Positions 16,985 through 25,911 of a stretch of DNA of 64,000 nucleotides are shown here, in pieces. The position numbers and the translations under genes were made by a program. How positions within the stretch are numbered: the first letter of the stretch is position 1; the number at the start of each line of letters is the position of its first letter. The notes under the pieces were generated by a model. The model was not told the origin of the DNA. It saw only the letters and a program-made list of their open reading frames with translations, and searched no databases. This DNA is from JAWHQP01 sp032586195 (GTDB lineage Bacteria > Pseudomonadota > Gammaproteobacteria > Enterobacterales > Pasteurellaceae): positions 124,001-188,000 of the forward strand of contig JAWHQP010000005.1 of assembly GCA_032586195.1 (NCBI GenBank). Direction: 5' to 3'.

Positions 16985-17536
16985 TTATGGCTTCGCCTCG
17001 GTACTGAGTTTATCATAAAGCGGTTTCAGGCTATTCGCCCACACCTGAGCGTTCACATCACCGGCATGACGGTAATGAATAACACCCTCGCCATCCACTA
17101 AAAAGGTTTCAGGCGCTCCATACACCCCTAAATCCAGCGCCAGCGCGCCTTTTTCATCCTTCAGTACCACCTGATAAGGATTTTTCAATTCCTTCAGCCA
17201 TTTAATCGCTTTATCCGTTTGATCCTTATAATCAATACCTATGATAGTAATGCCTTGTTCCGCCAACCGATTGAGAAATTCATGCTCCGCCTGGCAGGTC
17301 GGACACCAGGTTGCCCACACATTGACCAGAATAGGTTTTCCCTGCCGGAACAGATTAAGATCGTAGCTTTTATCCGTAAACAAGTCCTGGGCGGTTTTCA
17401 CTGGCATGACCTTGCCGATCAAGGCACTCTCCAACGCTTTCGGATCATCACCTTGCGAATTACGCTGCAGTTGCACTAAAAACGCCACCACTAACGCCAA
17501 AAAAATAATTAACGGAAGATAAAGTTTTTTATTCAT
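16985..17536 (-). CDS. ccmG: Thiol:disulphide interchange protein CcmG (DsbE)
   Basis: Membrane-tethered periplasmic thioredoxin-like reductant in cytochrome c maturation. It is 183 residues: a TM anchor at about 5-23, then the thioredoxin fold with WATWCPTC (Cys78 and Cys81) and the conserved GVYGAPETFLVDGEG cis-Pro region. Its stop lies 9 bp before ccmH and its start is close behind ccmF, consistent with one polycistronic message. Confidence 0.93.
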   Translation of the reverse strand: MNKKLYLPLIIFLALVVAFLVQLQRNSQGDDPKALESALIGKVMPVKTAQDLFTDKSYDLNLFRQGKPILVNVWATWCPTCQAEHEFLNRLAEQGITIIGIDYKDQTDKAIKWLKELKNPYQVVLKDEKGALALDLGVYGAPETFLVDGEGVIHYRHAGDVNAQVWANSLKPLYDKLSTEAKP

Positions 17537-17545
17537 CGCAAGTTC

Positions 17546-19495
17546 CTATGATCTGTTGAGCAAATTGGCGAAACGGTAACGACGATCAAACATACACAGC
17601 AGACCGCCCAACGCCATAAACACGCCGCCAAACCAAATCCAACGCACAAACGGCTTGTAATAAAGCCGCAACGCCCATGCGTTATCCGGCAAACGTTCGC
17701 CCAGCGCCACATAGAGATCACGGCTGAAACCCCAGTCGATCGCCGCTTCGGTCATCGACATACGGCTGACGGTGTAAAAGCGTTTTTCCGCGTACAATGT
17801 GGTCTCATGCTTACCGTTTTTACTGATGTCCACCTTTGCCTTGCCGCCCGAATAGTTCGGCCCGTCCGCATTAGAAATACCGTTAAACTGAAAAGCGTAG
17901 TCACCTACTTTAACCACATCGCCCGCCTGCATACGCACATCGCGTTCAATACTGTAATTCTGGCTGAAAGCAATACCCCATACGGTCATGGCAACGCCTA
18001 AGTGCGCCAACACCATGCCCCAATGAGAACGGGAAAGTTTAGTCAGCCCCGCCCAAAAGCCACTGCGATGGGTCGCCCGTTGATGAAGTTCGTACAGGCT
18101 TAACAACACAATAATCGCCGCCATCATCACACCCAGCACCGCAGTAACGGTCAGTTTATCCTGTAGCCAATAAGGTAAGACAAAGCCCAGCACTACCATG
18201 AGCAGTAAACTGATTATCACCGGCTTGCGGATAGCGGAAAACTGATCCCTGCGCCATTTTACCAAAGGCCCGATACCCAACAGCAGGGCAAACGGAGTCA
18301 TCAGAATCACAAACATTTGATTAAAGAACGGTGCCCCGATGGAAATGGAACCCAAACCAAGCTGCTTATGCACCAACGGCAACAGCGTGCCGAGCAGCAC
18401 GACGGAAAGTGCGGTGAGTAAAAACAGATTATTGAAAAATAACATGGTTTCCCGTGAATAGCGTTCCGCATTCTGACGGGAACGAATCTGTCCGCCCTTA
18501 TAAGCGTATAACGCCAGGGAACCACCGATCACAAGAACTAAATAGGCCAAAATATACAATCCTCTCGTCGGATCCGAAGCAAAGGCGTGAACGGAAACCA
18601 AAATACCCGAACGTACCAGGAAAGTACCCAGCAGGCACAGCGAAAACGCTAAAATGGCTAACAACACCGTCCATGCTTTAAAGGAACCGCGTTTTTCCGT
18701 AACCGCTAAGGAATGCAGCAAACCGGTACCCGCCAACCAAGGCATCAGGGAAGCGTTTTCCACCGGGTCCCAGAACCACCAGCCACCCCAGCCGAGCTCG
18801 TAATACGCCCACCATGAACCCAGCACAATACCGAGAGTGAGAAATACCCAAGCGGCTAAAGTCCAAGGACGTGACCAGCGAGCCCAAGCGGTATCAAGCT
18901 TACCCGTCATCAACGAAGCAATGGCAAAGGCAAAGGCAACAGAAAAACCCACATAGCCCATGTACAACAACGGCGGATGGAAAATCAATCCCACATCCTG
19001 CAGCAACGGATTGAGCTCTCGGCCGTCAATCGGCACGTTCGGCAAGGTGCGTAAAAACGGATTGGAGGTAAAAATGATAAACAGCATAAAGCCGATGGTA
19101 AGCAAGCCCATAATGCTTAACACGCGGGCGGTTGCTTCCTGCGGCAAGGGCTTGCTGAAAAAGGCGACCGCCGCTCCCCACAGGGAAAGCAGCCATACCC
19201 ACAATAGAAACGAGCCCTCATGAGCTCCCCACACCGCCGACAAACGATAAATCAACGGCAGGCGGCTGTTAGAATTGTTCACCACATATTGCACGGAAAA
19301 ATCATTCACCGCAAAGGCGTAAAACAGGCAGCCGAAAGCCACCGTGAGGGTGAGAAACAAGCCGTAAGTCATCGGGCGGGCCAGCGACATCAGCTGATTA
19401 TACCGTTTATAGGCTCCCGACAACGGAAAAATAGCGAGCAAAATCGCAATCGCCAAACTTAACGCTAAGGCATAGTTGCCTAATTCAGGGATCAT
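17546..19495 (-). CDS. ccmF: Haem lyase subunit CcmF
   Basis: Large polytopic inner-membrane protein of the haem ligation complex; it receives haem from CcmE and attaches it to apocytochrome c. It is 649 residues with many TM segments and the periplasmic tryptophan-rich haem-handling motif GWGGWWFWDPVENASLMPWL. Conserved histidines flank that region. The start overlaps the ccmE stop by 4 bp. Uptake signal inside at 18407-18415. Confidence 0.95.
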   Translation of the reverse strand: MIPELGNYALALSLAIAILLAIFPLSGAYKRYNQLMSLARPMTYGLFLTLTVAFGCLFYAFAVNDFSVQYVVNNSNSRLPLIYRLSAVWGAHEGSFLLWVWLLSLWGAAVAFFSKPLPQEATARVLSIMGLLTIGFMLFIIFTSNPFLRTLPNVPIDGRELNPLLQDVGLIFHPPLLYMGYVGFSVAFAFAIASLMTGKLDTAWARWSRPWTLAAWVFLTLGIVLGSWWAYYELGWGGWWFWDPVENASLMPWLAGTGLLHSLAVTEKRGSFKAWTVLLAILAFSLCLLGTFLVRSGILVSVHAFASDPTRGLYILAYLVLVIGGSLALYAYKGGQIRSRQNAERYSRETMLFFNNLFLLTALSVVLLGTLLPLVHKQLGLGSISIGAPFFNQMFVILMTPFALLLGIGPLVKWRRDQFSAIRKPVIISLLLMVVLGFVLPYWLQDKLTVTAVLGVMMAAIIVLLSLYELHQRATHRSGFWAGLTKLSRSHWGMVLAHLGVAMTVWGIAFSQNYSIERDVRMQAGDVVKVGDYAFQFNGISNADGPNYSGGKAKVDISKNGKHETTLYAEKRFYTVSRMSMTEAAIDWGFSRDLYVALGERLPDNAWALRLYYKPFVRWIWFGGVFMALGGLLCMFDRRYRFANLLNRS

Positions 19496-20022
19496 TTTCC
19501 ATCCTCTTGTAATAATTTATTCTGCATATCACGCTCGCTTTCGCCGTGCAAATCCTGTTCCGTCACGCCCATCGGCTTATGCACTTTTTCCATTTTTTCG
19601 CTTAAATCCGGCGGCACATAGTTTTCATCATGTTTTGCCAACACTTCCGTCGCCACCAGTAATTTCGGTTCGCTCAACACGCCCTGTGCCACAATGCCCT
19701 GCCCTTCACGGAATAAATCCGGCAAAATGCCTTCGTATTCTACGCTGATGGCAGGCCCGATATCATTTAGATCAAACCGCACCTTGAGACTGCTCGGATC
19801 GCGTTTCACCGAACCTTCCACCACCATGCCGCCGACCCGAATCCGCTGCCCCACTTCAGGCTTGGCGTTCGGATCGTCATTTTTGCCATAGATCACTTCG
19901 GACGGCGTATAAAATAAATCAATATTCTGCCGTAGAGCATACAGCACCAACGTCGATGCCACCGCAACACCCAGCAGCACGAACAGAATTAACGACAAGC
20001 GGGATTTGCGTCTCGGATTCAT
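19492..20022 (-). CDS. ccmE: Haem chaperone CcmE
   Basis: Periplasmic haem chaperone that binds haem covalently and carries it from CcmABCD to CcmF. It is 176 residues with one N-terminal TM anchor (about residues 9-30), an OB-fold body and the haem-binding His131 in VLAKHDENYVPP. The C-terminal tail is charged and flexible as usual. It overlaps ccmD upstream and ccmF downstream by 4 bp each. Confidence 0.95.
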   Translation of the reverse strand: MNPRRKSRLSLILFVLLGVAVASTLVLYALRQNIDLFYTPSEVIYGKNDDPNAKPEVGQRIRVGGMVVEGSVKRDPSSLKVRFDLNDIGPAISVEYEGILPDLFREGQGIVAQGVLSEPKLLVATEVLAKHDENYVPPDLSEKMEKVHKPMGVTEQDLHGESERDMQNKLLQEDGK

Positions 20023-20222
20023 AAGGTTCCTCCCGTTCTATGCGCTTGCAAACGTTGTTCGCGTTGCTGTTCGCGGCGGATTTCATTCAACACTGCCCGT
20101 TTGCCCCGATAGCTGCTCAGGGTTAACCACAATAAAATCACAAAAGAAATACCATAGGCAAGCCACACATAAAAGCCATAGCCGCCCATGTTAAAGAAAT
20201 CATGCCAACTCTGAAAAAACAT
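20019..20222 (-). CDS. ccmD: Haem exporter protein CcmD
   Basis: Very small membrane protein that stabilises the CcmABC haem-handling complex and helps release holo-CcmE. It is 67 residues, with a single TM helix (YGFYVWLAYGISFVILLWLTLS) and a basic cytoplasmic tail rich in Arg and Gln. The MGGYGFYVWLAYG segment is typical of the family. Its position between ccmC and ccmE confirms the call. Confidence 0.92.
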   Translation of the reverse strand: MFFQSWHDFFNMGGYGFYVWLAYGISFVILLWLTLSSYRGKRAVLNEIRREQQREQRLQAHRTGGTL

Positions 20223-20284
20223 AACTCACTCCATATCGTAAAATTCGTTAAAAATTAAAAAACTCGGCAATACAGCACCGCACT

Positions 20285-21016
20285 TTAACGCACCAAGGCT
20301 TTTACCCAAGGACGTTTTTGTTCATCTTTTAATAATTCTACCCGATAGCGTACCAAAAAAAGCCACAGGGTGAATACCATAAAGCCCAAAATACTCACAA
20401 TCAACGGAATCAACATTGGTGTGGCGATGGACGGTTTCTCAAATTTGGTAATGCTGGCCCCTTGGTGTAAGGTATTCCACCATTCCACGGAAAAATGAAT
20501 GATAGGCAGGTTAATCACGCCCACCACGCACAGAATAGCGGCCGCTTTCATGCCCGTTGAACGTTCCTGAAAAGCGGAGAAGAGCGCCAATACGCCGAGG
20601 TATAGGAAAAATAAAATCAGCTCTGCGGTCAGACGGGCGTCCCATACCCACCAGGCGCCCCACATCGGTTTACCCCATACGGCACCGGTGACCAAAGCCA
20701 AAAAGGTAAAGACCGCTCCAATGGGCGCCATGGCAATCATGGCCAAATAGGCCTGGCGAATTTGCCACACCAACGCCACTAAGCCCGCCACCGCCATAGA
20801 ACCGTACACCCCCATTGACCAAATGGCGCTCGGCACATGCACATACATAATGCGAAAACTGTTGCCCTGCTGGTAATCTGCGGGAGCGAACGCCAGCCCC
20901 CAGACGATGCCTAGCGCCAATAACAGCACGGCGAGCACCGCCGTGTAGGGAATAAATTTACCGCACAAATGATATTGGGTTTCAGGCTTTGCATAGGGAT
21001 GTAACCATTTCCACAT
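20285..21016 (-). CDS. ccmC: Haem exporter protein CcmC
   Basis: Inner-membrane protein that loads haem onto CcmE. It is 243 residues with six predicted TM segments and the tryptophan-rich motif WGAWWVWDARLTAEL near residue 120. Flanking histidines (VHVPSAIW and IHFSVEWWNTLHQG) fit the axial ligands. A single uptake signal (20277-20285) overlaps its stop. Confidence 0.94.
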   Translation of the reverse strand: MWKWLHPYAKPETQYHLCGKFIPYTAVLAVLLLALGIVWGLAFAPADYQQGNSFRIMYVHVPSAIWSMGVYGSMAVAGLVALVWQIRQAYLAMIAMAPIGAVFTFLALVTGAVWGKPMWGAWWVWDARLTAELILFFLYLGVLALFSAFQERSTGMKAAAILCVVGVINLPIIHFSVEWWNTLHQGASITKFEKPSIATPMLIPLIVSILGFMVFTLWLFLVRYRVELLKDEQKRPWVKALVR

Positions 21017-21047
21017 TTTTGTTTTCCTTGTATCCTTTTAAATTCTT

Positions 21048-21713
21048 TTATTGATCTAAACTAATGCGCAATGCCGCCGCAATAGCAAAGGGAGCCAGCG
21101 TCAATGCCGCCACCAGCATGGCTGCCAGAATAGCCAGCTGCCCGTTATAAGACAGATTCAGTGCTGCCGCGTCCAATACCGAAGCCGAAAAGATCAGTAC
21201 CGGAATAAACAACGGCACTACCAGCAGGCTTAACAGCACACCGCCCTTGCGTAATCCCACGGTTAACGCCACCCCGATGGCGCCAAGACAGCTCAAGACG
21301 GGCGTACCGATGAGCAAGGTCAGCACTAAGGCAAACCAGATTTTCAGCTCTAACGACAGCAATAAAGCCGCAATCGGCGACAACAGAATTAACGGCAGCC
21401 CGGTCAACAACCAATGCGCGATAACTTTGGCCAAAGCGGTAAGCTGCAACGGCTGAGCGGTGAGCAATAATTGTTCCAGCGAACCGTCCATAAAATCGTC
21501 ACGAAACAGTCGTTCAAAGGATAATAACGCAGATAACAATGCCGCTACCCACGCAATTCCCGGGGCGATTTTACCTAATAGTACGGGATCGGGCCCGATC
21601 ACCAGCGGAAACAAGGTAATCACCAGCAAAAAAAACCACAACGGATTTAAAATTTCCGCCTGTTTACGCATGGCAATACGCAATTCACGCTTGATGATTT
21701 CGATAAATATCAT
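21048..21713 (-). CDS. ccmB: Haem exporter permease CcmB
   Basis: Membrane subunit of the CcmAB ABC transporter, which powers release of holo-CcmE. It is 221 residues with six hydrophobic helices and an N-terminal amphipathic segment (EIIKRELRIAMRKQAEILNPLWFF) typical of CcmB. Its start overlaps ccmA by 4 bp. Confidence 0.93.
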   Translation of the reverse strand: MIFIEIIKRELRIAMRKQAEILNPLWFFLLVITLFPLVIGPDPVLLGKIAPGIAWVAALLSALLSFERLFRDDFMDGSLEQLLLTAQPLQLTALAKVIAHWLLTGLPLILLSPIAALLLSLELKIWFALVLTLLIGTPVLSCLGAIGVALTVGLRKGGVLLSLLVVPLFIPVLIFSASVLDAAALNLSYNGQLAILAAMLVAALTLAPFAIAAALRISLDQ

Positions 21714-22357
21714 TGATTTTCCAAATAATTATAATTCTCTAAATTGATCTTTTGCAGCAAACCGCTCGGCACTTCCTGATGACTGGTCAGAATCACCATT
21801 CCCCCCTGCCGAACATGCCGCTCAAATAAGGCGGTCAACACTTTTACCCCGTTTTTATCAATGGCGGTAAAGGGTTCGTCCAAAATCCATAGCGGTGCAT
21901 TGGAAAGCCACAGACGAGCCAAAGCAATGCGTTTTTGCTGTCCGGCCGAAAGCTGCGCGGCGGCAATATCTTCACGCCCCAACAACCCCACTTTTGCCAA
22001 CACATCCCATAAAATATCATCACCTTGTCGGCAATCGCTGATTTGCTGATAGAAACGCACATTTTCCCATGCCGTCAGCTCAGGTTTGATGCCCGCATGA
22101 TGACCGAGATAGAGCAGATAATAATGATAGTCCTCACGACATTTCGAAATCTGCTCGGAATCCCACCGCACTTTGCCCCGCAAGGGCTGAGACAAACCTG
22201 CCAAAATCCGTAACAGACTGGTTTTGCCAATGCCGTTATGTCCTTCAATCTGAATAAAATCCCCCGTCCGTACGGTAAAATTTAATTCCGTAAACAAAAT
22301 ATTCTCGCCCCGCCGGCAGGCAAGCCGTTCAATTTGCAGTTGATGTTGATTCGACAT
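21710..22357 (-). CDS. ccmA: Haem exporter ATP-binding protein CcmA
   Basis: ATPase subunit of the CcmAB transporter. It is 215 residues with Walker A GHNGIGKTSLL, the signature LSAGQQKRIALARLWLS and Walker B LWILDEPFTAID. It is the first gene of the ccmABCDEFGHI operon, which runs without a gap over 63 bp. An uptake signal at 22165-22173 lies within the gene. The operon's promoter would lie upstream within 22358-22743; I do not see a strong one. Confidence 0.95.
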   Translation of the reverse strand: MSNQHQLQIERLACRRGENILFTELNFTVRTGDFIQIEGHNGIGKTSLLRILAGLSQPLRGKVRWDSEQISKCREDYHYYLLYLGHHAGIKPELTAWENVRFYQQISDCRQGDDILWDVLAKVGLLGREDIAAAQLSAGQQKRIALARLWLSNAPLWILDEPFTAIDKNGVKVLTALFERHVRQGGMVILTSHQEVPSGLLQKINLENYNYLENQ

Positions 22358-22743
22358 AGGTTTTCTCTAAAAAATGAGGTTAGATTCTAGCATAAGGCAG
22401 TCAAAATTCGTAATTCTACCTGAAATATCCACATACCTCTTTAGTGTTAAAATTCAATTTTATTGATTTAGCACAACATTTATTTGCCGCATTCCGGCAC
22501 AAAGACGAATGAAACTGTATCGGCTATTTTTGCAAACCCCTTTATCTGCGGCAACCTGAATTGATTAAGCAAATTTTATGTAAAAATATTATTAATTACG
22601 TTCTATTCCAAAGCCGATATAAATACAGTGCTATCAAACAGGAAAACAAGATTAAAATTTAATTTCAATGAAATTATCAGATGTTTATCCTGTTTTATTT
22701 TTAGGGAAATCCTTTTCGTAAAAATAAAATTCTAAAAAATTCG
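22358..22743. other. Gene-free spacer between divergent ccm and leu operons
   Basis: An AT-rich intergenic stretch between two divergent operons. I see no open frame with a family signature, no RNA gene and no uptake signal here. It must hold the ccm promoter on the minus strand and any upstream elements of the leu promoter at 22744. Confidence 0.5.
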
Positions 22744-22771
22744 TTGACATACACATTATAGGGGGTAATAT
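22744..22771 (+). promoter_or_regulatory. leu operon promoter
   Basis: TTGACA at 22744-22749 is a perfect -35 and TAATAT at 22766-22771 a good -10, with 16 bp between. The start of transcription would be near 22778, giving a leader of about 190 nt that contains leuL and the attenuator. Confidence 0.7.
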
Positions 22772-22804
22772 GTTCGTCAGTAACGAATTAAGGAATTAAA
22801 AAAT

Positions 22805-22867
22805 ATGTATAACACAACAGCTTCTTTATTACTCAACCTGCTTCTCTCACCCTCGGTGTGCGGCTAG
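22805..22867 (+). CDS. leuL: leu operon leader peptide
   Basis: A 20-residue open frame (MYNTTASLLLNLLLSPSVCG) with six leucine codons of four kinds, three in a row at positions 8-10 and three at 12-14. This is the hallmark of a leucine-sensing attenuator: when charged tRNA-Leu is scarce the ribosome stalls here and prevents the downstream terminator from forming. It sits between a consensus promoter and a terminator-like hairpin 100 bp before leuA. Confidence 0.85.
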   Translation: MYNTTASLLLNLLLSPSVCG

Positions 22868-22905
22868 GTTGTGGACGATAGAAGTTAATAAAATTCCATA
22901 ATACC

Positions 22906-22931
22906 AACCCGCGCTTTTAGCGGGTTTTTTC
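22906..22931 (+). terminator. leu attenuator terminator
   Basis: AACCCGC (22906-22912) and GCGGGTT (22920-22926) form a 7-bp stem followed by a T-run to about 22930. With leuL just upstream it is the attenuation terminator; the competing antiterminator arm should lie between 22868 and 22905. Confidence 0.8.
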
Positions 22932-22967
22932 GTATTTAGCATATTGAATATTTTGAAGGATATAACT

Positions 22968-24518
22968 ATGGCAAATAATAACGTAATCATTTTCGATACG
23001 ACCTTGCGTGACGGTGAACAGGCTCTGAAAGCAAGCCTGACGGTAAAAGAAAAACTGCAGATTGCTCTGGCGCTGGAACGTTTAGGGGTAGATGTGATGG
23101 AAGTCGGCTTTCCGGTATCCTCGGCAGGCGATTTTGAATCGGTGCAAACCATCGGTCGTCATATCAAAAATGCCGTAGTATGTGGCTTATCCCGTGCGGT
23201 GGATAAAGACATCGATGCAGTTTATGAAGCATTGAAAGAAGCGGAACGTTTCCGTATTCACACCTTTATTGCCAGTTCCGCCCTGCATGTGGAAGCAAAG
23301 TTCAAAAGTACCTTTGAAGATGTAATGGAACGTGCGGTAAAAGCGGTGAAACGTGCCAGAAACTACACCGATGATGTGGAATTTTCCTGTGAAGATGCGG
23401 GCCGTACCGGTATTGACAATATCTGCCGTATCGTGGAAGCGGCGATTAATGCCGGCGCGACTACGGTCAATATTCCCGATACGGTAGGTTTCTGCCTGCC
23501 GACCGAATACGGTAATATTATTCATCAGGTAATGAATCGCGTACCGAATATCGACAAAGCGGTGGTGTCCGTCCACTGTCACAACGATCTGGGCATGGCA
23601 ACCGCCAATTCGCTGACCGCCGTATTAAACGGAGCGCGTCAGATTGAATGTACCGTTAACGGTATCGGTGAACGTGCGGGGAATACCGCATTGGAAGAAG
23701 TGGTGATGGCAATTAAAACCCGTCAGGACATGTTTAACCTGGATACTCGTATTAACAGCCAAGAAATTCACCGTGTAAGCCAGATGGTGAGCCAAATCTG
23801 CAATATGCCGATCCAGCCGAACAAAGCCATTGTAGGTGAGAATGCCTTCTCGCACTCCTCCGGCATTCACCAGGACGGTATGTTGAAAAACAAAAATACC
23901 TACGAAATCATGTCACCGGAAACCATCGGTCTGAAAAAAGAAAAATTAAACTTGACCGCCCGTTCCGGTCGTGCGGCGGTAAAAGGTCATATGAGCGATA
24001 TGGGATACACCGAAACGGATTACGATCTGGATAAATTGTACCAAGCTTTCTTAGCCCTCGCGGACAAAAAAGGTCAGGTGTTCGATTACGATTTGGAAGC
24101 CTTGGCATTTATTGATATGCAGAAAGGCGACGAGGATCGCCTGATTCTGGACGTGATCACCTCGCAGACTATCAGCGGCTTGCCGGCTTCCGCCTTTGTG
24201 CAGGTGGAACTGGACGGCAAACGCATTAATCGGGTTTCCAACGGCGGTAACGGCCCGGTGGACGCGGTGTACAATGCCATTATGCAGATCGTAGGTATGA
24301 ATTTGAATATGTCTCACTATAATCTGACCGCCAAAGGTGAAGGCGCCGAGGCGCTCGGTCAGGTGGATATCGTGGTGGAATACCAAGGGCGTAAATTCCA
24401 CGGTGTAGGCTTGGCGACGGATATCGTGGAGTCCTCCGCCCGTGCGCTGATTCACGCCATCAACGCCATTTACCGTTCACAAAAAGTAGCGGATTTAACC
24501 AAAAATTTAAAACATTAA
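22968..24518 (+). CDS. leuA: 2-isopropylmalate synthase
   Basis: Condenses acetyl-CoA with 2-oxoisovalerate, the committed step of leucine synthesis. It is 516 residues from the ATG at 22968, which follows GAAGGA; an upstream TTG at 22944 is in frame but has no ribosome-binding site. The catalytic domain starts VIIFDTTLRDGEQALKAS and has SVHCHNDLGMATANS (metal ligands) and GIGERAGNTALEEV. The C-terminal LeuA regulatory domain, which binds leucine for feedback inhibition, is present. Confidence 0.96.
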   Translation: MANNNVIIFDTTLRDGEQALKASLTVKEKLQIALALERLGVDVMEVGFPVSSAGDFESVQTIGRHIKNAVVCGLSRAVDKDIDAVYEALKEAERFRIHTFIASSALHVEAKFKSTFEDVMERAVKAVKRARNYTDDVEFSCEDAGRTGIDNICRIVEAAINAGATTVNIPDTVGFCLPTEYGNIIHQVMNRVPNIDKAVVSVHCHNDLGMATANSLTAVLNGARQIECTVNGIGERAGNTALEEVVMAIKTRQDMFNLDTRINSQEIHRVSQMVSQICNMPIQPNKAIVGENAFSHSSGIHQDGMLKNKNTYEIMSPETIGLKKEKLNLTARSGRAAVKGHMSDMGYTETDYDLDKLYQAFLALADKKGQVFDYDLEALAFIDMQKGDEDRLILDVITSQTISGLPASAFVQVELDGKRINRVSNGGNGPVDAVYNAIMQIVGMNLNMSHYNLTAKGEGAEALGQVDIVVEYQGRKFHGVGLATDIVESSARALIHAINAIYRSQKVADLTKNLKH

Positions 24519-24559
24519 ACATAATTTCAATAACGTATTGAATGCCTTCATATCCGCCA

Positions 24560-24661
24560 AAGTGCGGTGCTGAAAGTTCTAGTTTTTGAACATCGGCCTA
24601 CGCCGATAATGCCGAAGGCATGGCAATCATGTATAACGGTTGTGTATAAAACCAGAGTTTA
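24560..24661 (+). repeat. Dispersed structured repeat, copy B, between leuA and leuB
   Basis: It starts with an exact uptake signal (24560-24568), continues through TAGTTTTTGAAC, the hairpin arms ATCGGC...GCCGAT, the core ATGCCGAAGGCATGGCAA and GTATAACGGTTGTGTATAAAA. Compared with copy E, both arms of the first hairpin have changed together so pairing is kept. Confidence 0.75.
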
Positions 24662-24688
24662 TTCATCACTAATAAAAAGGATCACAGA

Positions 24689-25765
24689 ATGTCAACGTAT
24701 AATGTCGCGGTGCTTGCGGGAGACGGTATCGGCCCGGAGGTAATGACGGAAGCCATTAAAGTATTGGAAAAAGTACAAACCAAATTCAACTTCAAACTGA
24801 ATTTCAACCATTTTGATGTGGGCGGTGCCGCTATCGATAAACATGGGCATCCATTGCCGCCCGCCACGCTGGCGGGCTGTGACGCTGCAGATGCGATTTT
24901 ATTCGGTTCCGTGGGCGGCCTGAAATGGACAAACTTAGCGCCGGATTTGCAGCCTGAACGCGGCTCATTATTGCCGTTACGCAAACATTTCAAACTGTTC
25001 TGCAATCTGCGTCCCGCCACGCTTTACAAAGGTCTGGAGCATTTCTGTCCGCTGCGTTCGGATATCGCGGCAAAAGGCTTTGACATAGTGGTGGTGCGTG
25101 AATTAACCGGCGGGATTTATTTCGGCCGGCCAAAAGGTCGTGAAGGCGAAGGCCCGCAAACTAAAGCGTTCGACACCGAAGTGTATTATAAGTACGAAAT
25201 CGAACGTATCGCCAAAGCCGCCTTTGAAGCCGCAATGTTGCGCAAGAAGAAAGTCACCTCCGTGGACAAAGCCAACGTGCTTGCCAGCTCAATTTTATGG
25301 CGTGAGACCGTGGCCGAAGTGGCAAAAAACTATCCTGAAGTCAGCTTGGAAAATATGTACATCGATAATACCACCATGCAGTTGATTAAGGCACCGGAAA
25401 GTTTTGACGTACTGCTTTGTTCCAACATTTTCGGCGATATTATTTCCGATGAATGCGCCATGATCACCGGCTCTATGGGCATGCTGCCGTCCGCCAGCCT
25501 AAACGAGCAGAGCTTCGGCTTATACGAACCGGCCGGCGGCTCGGCCCCGGACATCGCCGACAAAGGGATAGCCAATCCGATAGCACAGATTCTGTCCGCC
25601 GCCATGATGTTACGTTACAGTTTCAATTTAGAAGATGCCGCTCAAGCCATTGAGAATGCGGTGCAAACCGTATTGGCCGCGGGACATCGTACCAGTGATC
25701 TTGCCGATCAATCCGCCCCGGTTTCCACTAAAGAAATGGGCGATTTGATTGCGGCGGCGATTTAA
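24689..25765 (+). CDS. leuB: 3-isopropylmalate dehydrogenase
   Basis: NAD-dependent oxidative decarboxylase producing 2-oxoisocaproate. It is 358 residues with the N-terminal VLAGDGIGPEVMTEA, the substrate-binding RELTGGIYFG, the metal-binding CSNIFGDIISDECAMITGSMGMLPSAS and the NAD-binding YEPAGGSAPDIA. The stop codon's last base overlaps an uptake signal at 25765-25773. A 170-bp spacer with a repeat copy separates it from leuA. Confidence 0.96.
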   Translation: MSTYNVAVLAGDGIGPEVMTEAIKVLEKVQTKFNFKLNFNHFDVGGAAIDKHGHPLPPATLAGCDAADAILFGSVGGLKWTNLAPDLQPERGSLLPLRKHFKLFCNLRPATLYKGLEHFCPLRSDIAAKGFDIVVVRELTGGIYFGRPKGREGEGPQTKAFDTEVYYKYEIERIAKAAFEAAMLRKKKVTSVDKANVLASSILWRETVAEVAKNYPEVSLENMYIDNTTMQLIKAPESFDVLLCSNIFGDIISDECAMITGSMGMLPSASLNEQSFGLYEPAGGSAPDIADKGIANPIAQILSAAMMLRYSFNLEDAAQAIENAVQTVLAAGHRTSDLADQSAPVSTKEMGDLIAAAI

Positions 25766-25797
25766 AGTGCGGTGCTGAAATTTTGAGTTTTGAATAA

Positions 25798-25896
25798 ACG
25801 AAAGGGTTTTACGCCGGCCTCGGCTTTCGGGTCATCAGCAAAGAATATTTAGAAGATAATATCCCTCATGTGGATATGCTCTTAAAATTAGCCTAA
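25798..25896 (+). pseudogene. C-terminal relic of a GNAT acetyltransferase (ElaA-like)
   Basis: After a stop codon, an open stretch encodes KGFYAGLGFRVIS...YLEDNIPHVDM and ends at a TAA at 25894-25896. FY..LGF and the 'EDxIPHxxM' ending match the C-terminal end of GNAT N-acetyltransferases such as ElaA. Only about 32 codons remain, with no start codon, so it is a decayed fragment. It lies between leuB and leuC, 15 bp before the leuC start, where intact leu operons have no such gene. Confidence 0.65.
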
Positions 25897-25911
25897 CTTA
25901 TTGGATTATCT

